A program made the position numbers and the translations under genes. Positions 55,895 through 64,000 of a DNA stretch of 64,000 nucleotides are shown here, in pieces; position 1 is the stretch's first letter, and every line of letters starts with the position of its first letter. The notes beneath the pieces are model-generated. The model had not been told where the DNA came from. It was given only the letters and a program-made list of their open reading frames with translations, and did no database searches. The stretch is from Haliclystus octoradiatus (lineage: Eukaryota; Cnidaria; Staurozoa; Stauromedusae; Haliclystidae). The DNA lies in the NCBI GenBank assembly GCA_916610825.1, contig OU744446.1, forward strand, positions 22,453,223 through 22,517,222. Reading direction: 5' to 3'.

Positions 55895-56812
55895 GTAAAC
55901 GTATTTATTTCACCCTAATGCAGGGTAGTCAAAACTTAAGGTAAGTACAGTATAAAAGTTAAAATATAATTGGTTAATATAGCAAATTTAGTATAATATT
56001 TGATATGTGTTGATCAACGATCAATTAGCATTATTATTATTATTAATCATTATTTTTATTTTTATTTATTTATTTATTTATTTATTATTATTTTTTTCTT
56101 ATTCATTTATTATTATTGTTTTTTATTAATTTTTCAAGAATCTTTCAATTTTACAAATTGCATGTATGATTTGATCATTTTACATTTGATGATGTGATAT
56201 CTATCATTTGCTTCCATGCCACATTGTTTACAGGTACATTGTGTTGATGGATTGTGAAATTTTTCATTGATACAGATGAGGGGATGGAAACCATGAACAG
56301 AAAGACGTGTAATAAAGTTTCTATTTGGTTGCTGACATGATTTCCACCCTTCTGATAAAAATGCAGGCGCCATTAGAAAGCCAGACTGTTCTAATTTGTT
56401 TGCCTTTTCTAGTATATGTGCAGCATGATCTTGAATTACTTTTTGTTGGAAGGGGAAGTTAGTTTTGACTTCATCAAATAATGTTGATGTGCCAGCCATC
56501 ATAAAGCACAGAGTATTTGATGAACGTGGCGGAATACCAAGAACACGCTTTAAAAAGTTTGCTTTTATCTTGTCTAGCTCTAATACGTTTGATAATGATA
56601 AATATGGTGAAATTAAATTTAGGCCATATGTGATAGAAGGTTTAATTTTCATGTCAAATATTTTAATAGCTGTCGAAACGGATACAAGCTGTAGATATTT
56701 AATGAGGCCAATGGTTGCTAACAATTTATATTTTTTGTCTGTGATATGTTGTGTGAATACCAATGAAGTTTGTAGAACAATGCCAAGGTAAGTGTAACTT
56801 TTAACTATTTCT
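55895..56812 (-). pseudogene. LINE C-terminal fragment bounded by GATA microsatellites
   Basis: The minus-strand frame reads [20 protein letters not shown] (RT end region), [39 protein letters not shown], and ends with a [19 protein letters not shown] knuckle, the C-terminal CCHC finger of several LINE clades, before the stop at 56134. The 3' UTR contains AATAAATACG and runs straight into (ATCT)n (plus GATA). The 5' side is also a GATA tract. The element is either microsatellite-targeting or has generated the tract as its tail. Confidence 0.75.
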
Positions 56813-56866
<54 letters not shown>

Positions 56867-57123
56867 GGATGGATGGATGGATGGATGGATGGATGGATGG
56901 ATGGATGGATGGATGGATGGATGGATGGATGGATGGATGGATGGATGGATGGATGGATGGATGGATGGATGGATGGATGGATGGATGGATGGATGGATGG
57001 ATGGATGGATGGATGGATGGATGGATGGATGGATGGATGGATGGATGGATGGATGGATGGATGGATGGATGGATGGATGGATGGATGGATGGATGGATGG
57101 ATGGATGGATGGATGGATGGATG

Positions 57124-57208
<85 letters not shown>
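56813..57208. repeat. GATA / GGAT compound microsatellite
   Basis: GATA (56813-56865), about 64 units of GGAT (to 57124), then GATA again to 57208. The switch from GATA to GGAT and back is sharp on both sides. Met-Asp-Gly-Trp and Ser-Ile-His-Pro frames here are artefacts. Confidence 0.95.
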
Positions 57209-58003
57209 TTACATATTTCAAGGTAAAGATTAAAGTTTATAATTTGATACAATGATTGTGGTCATCCCTTAAGCATAAATGCTTGTTTATTGGGAGACGC
57301 GTGATAATTTACAGGTTGTAGGTACTATAGTAAGAATAATGGTTTAAAAAAAGAAAGAAAAGAAGAGAAAGACAATGTAAAATAAATGGACAAATATGTA
57401 TGTATTATAATGAATCAGGAAAAGAGTTATAAAATGTCAGTAGCTATTAGATGAAGGTTTATTTGTTCTAAATTAGGTAAGTCATTAAGTTACAGTCGAT
57501 TATAGTTAGTTGTTGATTGACAAACGTAACGGTTCTTTATCGTTCAGGTGCTAGTGTAAACATTTAAAATGAATTCTTCACGAAACGGGAGAAGTTTGCT
57601 GTAACTGGGGGAAGGTTCAGAGTACATTTTTTGCTGTTCCAAAGTGTAGGAAGTCTGTGACTAGGGAGCCGTTGCAGGAAGGTGGTCTTTGCATATGATA
57701 TTGAAAATAAATTTGTGATGCGTTTTTCTTTACTGCAAAAATTGAAAATTGATCTAGTTGTCAGAGCAGATTTTACTGATATGGCTCAACGAAGGAAAGT
57801 TAACGATTTCAAAATGTTGAGATCATTAAACTTTAGAATATGAAGAGATTTTAAAAGAGGTTCAGTATGGGTTAGAGGTCTACAACTCAGAAGGACTCGT
57901 ACACATATAGGTATACACATACAGTCATACACATACATGTATAGGTTTGTATTTATGCTCACGGTATTGACAGCACATCATTGTGTGTTTCTTGATAGCT
58001 TCC
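57209..58003. other. Unassigned part of the insert in the BEL element
   Basis: Sequence between the microsatellite and the BEL zinc-binding fragment. No motif was recognised. It may be the 5' part of the inserted LINE or an older layer. Confidence 0.4.
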
Positions 58004-59460
58004 CTACCACCGATTTACCAAAAAATGTTTTCTCATATGTCTTGGGGCATAGTTAACACCACCATGACTACATTTATTATGAAAATATTTAACTAATTTT
58101 ATAGAGATTGTATGTCTTTTTGGTAAAATAATGGGATGGATAAAGTCATATGGTAACTCAACATTACCTAATCTTCCCCCCACACTTAGAACACCATTTT
58201 TATCCAGAAAGGGTGTCAAAGGTGACAATGCCGACGTTTTACTTATTGACATACCTTTTCTTAACAGTTTAATCTCATCACTGTACTGCTCATTCTGAGA
58301 TTGTTTAATTACTCTAAGATTATCACCTTATTTCCAATCTTCAACACTGCAACCTCCTTTTACCACGAAACTGTCCCAATCAAAAGAAGAAATTAGAGCC
58401 GTTAAACATTTTGGTCTGAGCTCAATCTCGGGTTTGTTAAAAAGTAAATCTTTGGGCCACTCCCCTTCATTGAGATATAGAAAATCAGGTTCATAAAACC
58501 AAGAATCTGGAATCTCGCAAATGTTCGAACGTGTTACAAAGTCACTAGCATTCAGCTTGCCCGGTAAATGATACCATTCTGTTGGAGAGGTCAGAGACTG
58601 AATTTCACTGATGCGATTTGCTACAAACGATTTATAAATAGAGGAACTGCATCGACTCCAATTCCTTACACAGGTACTATCTGTCCAGAAATATCTTTTT
58701 ATGTGTTTAGAACTGAGATCTTCTTCAACATGACTTGCTAACCTTGAACCTAGTAAGGCTGCCTGCAATTCTAGTTTAGCTACTGAAATCGATTTCTTCA
58801 GTGCAGCTCGGGTTTTTGCCATTTGGTTGATCCCAGGACAGACCTAAACTTTTGAGCAAGAATCATTTTGTCCTAGAGCAATGGAATTATCTGATTCTCC
58901 TCCAAGACTCTTACAAAACTTTTGAGAATTCGATACCCATTTCTCAAATGAAAATCACCGTTAGCTAAGATATCTTTAACACCTATAGCTCTATTAATTG
59001 CATGTTCCTCGTTTTCCCAACTATCGCAATAATCATCTACACACAAATTATTTATTATTGCATTTTTGCATTCCTGTTGGTTGTTTACTATGTATTAAAA
59101 ATCTTCAGCTGTTTTTGATACTGTAGAAAGAGCTGCACATGACGATGAAGCATCACCGAACGGTAACCTGTCCATTTGAAATACTTTCACAGATTCCGAC
59201 TCATCACTCCGCCACAAAAATCTGTGAAGTCGTGCATCTTCAGGACGCAATTGAACACGAGAAAACAATTGCCTGAATATCTCCACAAAAAGCTACTGAA
59301 AATTCTCTAAAAGATAACGAAATTTTAGATAGGTCGTTTTGTAAAGGTGGTCCTTTTAACAGGGAATCGTTAAGACATTTCCCTTGAAACTGTGCGGCTG
59401 AATTTTTACTTTTTGTTGTTACAAAGATACTGGATTAGGTTGTTTGTGGCCGCTCTTATC

Positions 59461-60479
59461 AATTAAAATTCATGAAGTTGAAACTCGAAATAGATAAACA
59501 CTTCCGCTCTAGACTTGACACTTCTCTTCTCGAGTAGTGTTGTCATTATGTGGTCATTAATTTTTGCGAAGAGAAAGTTATTGCTGTATTATGAAGAAGA
59601 ATAAAATCTCTGTAAAAGCGTTTAAAAACATTGGGATGTTGCTCAAAATTAATGGAAACTATTTGAATTTGCCATGCTGCAATTTACTTAATTAATTCCC
59701 GATTTTGTTAAAAATAGCCGACTATCGACAAAAAACGATGCTACTGATACAATTTATCAGTTTCCTGCTGTTGATTTTGTGTTTTTGTGTTTGTACACTT
59801 AATAACTGCTGAAAATATGCTGAATTTCAACGGAAATTCATAATACCTCTTGAACTCTTACGTTACTGGTAAACAACTAAAAAGTTGCTGAATTAGTTAA
59901 TGCTGAATTTAGTATCAAGGATCCTTCAGATTTTCTCGTTGCAGCCTCCCGGTCCGTTCATTTTAGCTTATTTATAATCCTGATTAGCCTTGATTTGAAT
60001 CAGTTGAAATAAGCCAATTTCGTATATTAAATTCTAACAAACATAAATAAAATTTACAAAACAAATGCAGATTTATATTAATACTAAATAAATTACTATG
60101 GCAAAATACAAATATTATTTATACATCATGTGTTTTTTATGGTTTTCTTTTTCTTTTTCTGTCGCTGTTGTTATGATTATCTTTAATTTTTAATTTTTTT
60201 GATGACCATTCAAATTCTTTTTTTTCCTGTCAAATAAAGCAAAACACACTTTAATTTACTGACCTTACCTGGCCATAAAATGATAATCACAATAACATTA
60301 TGATTCAGAATCAATTTCATTACCGTTAATTTCTCGAATGTTATTTTATTTGTTTTCATAGCTCTGAGCCGCGACCCCTCTGCACCGTTCTTCTTACTTT
60401 TCAATGTTTAGATACAAAATTTGTCTAAAAGAAAATGGTTATAACTCATCTCATATTAAATTATAATGTTGGTGTCTCA
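59461..60479. other. No gene seen
   Basis: AT-rich. I looked for a 5' LTR of the BEL element (TGTTCTGGCGG on minus) and did not find it. Confidence 0.4.
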
Positions 60480-61760
60480 CTGAATCTGTTTCGTGTAGGC
60501 GGTGGATTTAGTAAGTCCTTTACATCTGATTCGATTTCGTTAGACATAGGTCCAGCTTTTAGCAGGATTAGTGCCTCTATGACTTGTTCTTCACTAACAT
60601 GTTCTTCATGAGTTTGTTTATCTATTATCTCTCTTTCAACTCTATCATTTTGCTCCCGTTCTTCACAAGCTAACTTCTCTGCTTTCTTTTCTTCAATTTC
60701 TAACTCCCTTAAGCGTTGTTCTTGTTCTATACTTTTCTAGTAGTTATGACTTCACTCTGCTCGGCTGACATAACTCTCCTTACATATTCTTCTTTGACAT
60801 TAGCAGGTGGACTTCGTAATACACACTCCAGATTAAATGAGTTAATAAATATGTACAAGGATAGTAGTAATACTAATTATTAATAATTATAATAAATATG
60901 TAAATGTAGTTTCTGAATTAATTATCAGGTTAGTTCCGACAACTATTGATAGAATCACTTATGCCGCTCGAATGTCTCTGTTCTGGTATCACAGGCTTCA
61001 GTTAATAAGTATTTCATACAGGCTAATGCCAAATCTTTCTCTCATCAATTGATCAACAGTGCTACCTTTTATTCCAGTCATTATTGTCCCCGTTTCTTCT
61101 CATCATCATCGTTGACTGTAAAATTGCATCTTTTAAAGCATTTTTGAATGGTGTTATCTTTGCAGGCTTGGTTAACCCAATAAATAACATCCACAACGTT
61201 CATCTCTGTAAGCAGTTCACTGTCACATGCCTCTTTATTTTTGTCCATTTGTTAGACTAAAAAGCTCAATTGTTTCTTCCTGTATTTTAATTTCATAGTT
61301 TGAGTTATACCTTGATCCATTGTTTGAGACTTCAGTGTCGTATTAGCTGGTAAAAATACTAATTCAATGTTTTCATCTTTAGCAAAATTTGGATGAGATG
61401 TACATTATCTGAAAATAATAAAATCTTTCTCTTCTGCCTTTTCATTTTTCGATCTAATTTTTAAGCTAGTCCAAATTAGAGAGTTAATCTAGACTGTTTG
61501 TTGGCGTAATAATCTATTGGTAATTTCTTTGGGTCAAGCCCTTTAAAACAACTTGTTTGTTTTGCTGTAGTGATAGTCAAAGCTCTTTCTCTGTCCCCAT
61601 TAGCGTTCGCACAGAGCATTACAGTAATTCGATGATTGGCTTTCTTTCCGCCAAAACAATTCCTGCCTTTTTTTAATAATGTCCGATTATCCATATTGTA
61701 GTTATCTTTTACATCGTAACCTTCAGCTTTTATAAAATTGGCTGTTAGTATTCTGTCAAT
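60480..61760 (-). pseudogene. Tigger/pogo transposase, C-terminal DDE half, decayed
   Basis: Minus strand: AEGYDVKDNYNMDNRTLL (first catalytic Asp region, with the usual NMDETGL altered), FGGKKANHRITVMLCANANG and KKLPIDYYANKQS at 61694-61476. Then DNVHLIQ and FLPANTTLKSQTMDQGI (second Asp region degraded) near 61390-61300, VVDVIYWVNQACKDNTIQKC near 61190-61120, and a Glu/Lys-rich tail to 60480. This is the DDE_1 (CENP-B/Tigger) order. Frameshifts separate each block. Not active. Confidence 0.75.
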
Positions 61761-63089
61761 TTATTTATTATAATTATTTATTTATTTTATGGGATAGAGC
61801 ATTATAGAACCTCGAGAGACATGCAATACATTATTGTTGAGAGTATGCTTAATATATATGATCATATATATACAGGCCTATATAAACTCTTCGCCTTTGG
61901 ATCGCGGTTTTGCTATGCTTCTTGCCTGACTGCCCACAGTTGTAGAGTCCATAGAATTTATACGGCAATAAATCACTCAGTTGGCTTAAGTTCCCAAGAA
62001 TTGATTCTGATATTCATTTGTTCGCAGCCCAATGAGACACAGAACAAAAACAATAAAGAGACACAGACAAAAGTGACTATACGAACAATGCTCTTTTTTA
62101 ATCACTAATCTTAATCTGTAAACTCTTAAGCTTGGCAACGCCCTTTATTCCAATTGCGGTAGGTCAGAAACTCCGTTGGTAGTACCTTCGCTGTTTTAGA
62201 ACGGTAGCCCAGACTTTCAAGAGAATTGCAAGGGCTACAGCCTGCCGTGTAAAAACTGTAGAGTTGACTGTTTAAAGTCGACCAGTCATTTAGTTGGATC
62301 GCAGCAGTGTGATCGCGGAATGCACAATCATAGGTAAGTCATGCAATTGCCACTGAATTGTCGATGCGTACAAATAAAATAATTAGCAGCTTATAAAGGG
62401 ATAAGTCGTTCCATTGATGAAGGAAATGGTTGGTCATTATCATAACCAACACACTAAACGCCTCCACCCAGGTAACGATATCCTCAATTTTTGACATTGG
62501 CTACGTGTCATCGACGCGCACACCACCTTACCATCCATAGCCGTGTGTTGCTCTTGTGTGCCGTCTAATGTACTCCAATGTAATACATCTTCCAGCTCTA
62601 CAAATGTGCCATTCACTACTAGTGTGACAATTTTTAATGTGGCTAAATCAAAGATTTAAATGAAGTTAAAATGATGTATGGTGTGCTACTGTTAGGCTAT
62701 CTAGGACCTGTTTAATAGTAGCGGAAGTGAACAAGATGCAATGATAAAACCGCAACAGATTAGCGGATCAGCTACTGAAGCAATACGAGTCGGTGAGTGT
62801 AACAGTACCCTTTTGTACATGTGCGCATGTCCCAAAGGCCTGGGTGTGCTAATCACTCTTGCGTGACCTAGCTTGCTAGTTGCTTTTGAGAAGCTCTTGG
62901 ATTTTCATGTTGCTACCTCTTTGAAAATTGTGAAGATCTTGCCTCTGCTAATTCCTGGCATATCACTCTACTACATACTATCATGTGCTGTGCTACATGT
63001 GCAATAACATTTTCTAATTGTCTCAGTCAAATGCAATGTGGCATCCTATGCTTGACATCAAGGTGTGCCGGTGCTAAACTGCACATTGT
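61761..63089. other. No gene seen
   Basis: Between two Tigger remnants. No supported coding region; a 95-codon frame at 61821-62108 has no family resemblance. Confidence 0.4.
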
Positions 63090-63262
63090 CATCATTTTAG
63101 TTTATGTGCTATACTGCACTTGTATAGTATGTGCTATACTGCACAGTATGAAGTATGTGTTATACTACACAGATTCATCATTATATATTAGTATGTGCTA
63201 CACTGCACATTATGGATTATGTGTTATACTGCACTTGAGGAAATTGCTATACTGCAATGAGG
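63090..63262. repeat. Degenerate tandem repeat with TATGTGCTATACTGCAC units
   Basis: At least five variants of TATGTGCTATACTGCAC at roughly 30-40 bp spacing (about 63102, 63128, 63154, 63188, 63216), with related single units upstream near 62980. Confidence 0.65.
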
Positions 63263-63348
63263 CTAACCGATGTTGCAACTGATCAATTGTGTCCACACCC
63301 TCCCTCTAGTGAGAATTTCGGAACAAATGAATGCAAAGGCCACATACC

Positions 63349-63835
63349 TTAACTGTCTTGAGGTGACTGACCTGATACATCATCTTGATTTACTGTTTCG
63401 TTGTGTGAGGCAGCATTATTTGTTGGCCCTGAAATAGCTGTAACTACTGCAGGTACCAGTGCGTCAATTAGCAATTGGCGATCTCTAGCTGACAGTGCCA
63501 CCGACTGCTGTTGAGTTGGGTTGTCTTTTAAATTTCTTGATCCCATCATCCTTCCATCTTGCGAGTTTATCGAGTTGCAAGGCATATTAACTTTAAATAT
63601 TGCGAATCGCGGATGATAGTTTTCACTTAGAGCAGATGTGGGCAAATTGCAGATGTAGAGCAGACCAGTCTCATCCATATTGGAGATATCTTTTACATCG
63701 TAACCTTCAGTTAAAAAAGGGAGCTTATCAAGCGAATCATTTGAAATATTTGTCACTAACATCTTTCTTCACCGGTTATGATGTTTACAGAATGCCACAA
63801 GCCAACCATTTGAAGCAATCGTTTTAGCTCTCCAG
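63349..63835 (-). pseudogene. Second Tigger fragment fused to an unidentified open frame
   Basis: 63835-63660 on minus reads FKWLVAFCKHHNR, stop, then LPFLTEGYDVKDISNMDETGLLY, matching the linker and first catalytic region of Tigger transposases; here the NMDETGL motif is intact, unlike the copy at 61.7 kb. From about 63655 the frame continues into NSINSQDGRMMGSRNLKD and SARDRQLLIDALVPAVVTA, which I do not recognise. It could be another element's gag-like protein or an exon. The junction is abrupt. Confidence 0.5.
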
Positions 63836-64000
63836 GTGTGTTACTTTCATATTCATCAAGTAATTTTCATTTGCATTTCAACACATTTCAAACTTTAGTT
63901 CGTCTGACTTTGAACTAATCAACAAGTTTTCTATCACTAATGGCGAAGAACCACTGCTGTCTGATAAATATATCATTTCAACTTTCTGATCTACTGTCAA
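63836..64000. other. Window edge, possible upstream part of the Tigger fragment
   Basis: No clear CENP-B helix-turn-helix block could be read before the window ends. Confidence 0.35.

Noticed and set aside
56811-57252. Ser-Ile-His-Pro / Met-Asp-Gly-Trp repeat proteins
   Set aside because: Translations of GATA/GGAT repeats in every frame; no start context and no non-repeat domain except the neighbouring LINE.

Overview
The window is animal (metazoan) nuclear DNA. Genes are split by GT-AG introns, some exons are only 36-50 bp, the DNA is AT-rich, and all intact host genes are animal families: UBE2G2, a GALNT10-type glycosyltransferase, a secreted thrombospondin-repeat protein, the ciliary protein CFAP61 and DNAJC22. 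Penelope-like, BEL/Pao, RTE, CR1/L2-like, Harbinger and Tigger elements together with very long AAT, GATA and GGAT microsatellites suggest a non-vertebrate, probably marine, animal with flagellated cells. The phylum cannot be named from this window. All exon models were assembled by hand from splice signals, reading phase and family resemblance.

Layout. 1-4300: decayed LINE pieces and a Penelope GIY-YIG fragment, lying in or beyond the last visible intron of UBE2G2. 5264-9325 (minus): first four coding exons of UBE2G2; the 3' exons are not in the window. 9326-9854: shared promoter. 9855-15825 (plus): complete 8-exon GALNT10-like gene with three miniature transposons in its introns. 16580-18455: microsatellite, a compact Penelope-like element with inverted arms, and a CR1/L2-like LINE remnant. 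18965-21816 (plus): secreted protein with nine thrombospondin type 1 repeats. 22004-43823 (minus): complete CFAP61 in 38 coding exons, with one intron almost wholly (AAT)n and others carrying Penelope, LINE and MITE insertions. 43824-44257: short divergent promoter with a consensus RFX X-box. 44258-45316 (plus): intronless DNAJC22. 46882-47991: a near-perfect 556-bp tandem duplication, each copy carrying a candidate first coding exon. 48648-51518: PIF/Harbinger transposon. 52314-54264: RTE-like retrotransposon. 54265-59460: BEL/Pao element split by a microsatellite-bounded LINE. 60480-63835: Tigger/pogo remnants.

The host genes do not form one pathway. UBE2G2 acts in ER-associated degradation, GALNT10 starts mucin-type O-glycosylation in the Golgi, the TSR protein is a secretory-pathway product, CFAP61 belongs to the motile axoneme and DNAJC22 is a membrane J-protein. 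Both divergent gene pairs share intergenic promoters of about 0.4-0.5 kb. The most unusual material is in the mobile DNA: Penelope elements reduced to a GIY-YIG module between inverted arms that carry hammerhead-ribozyme-like cores, several short terminal-inverted-repeat families, and a dispersed repeat built on the palindrome TTCATGAA.
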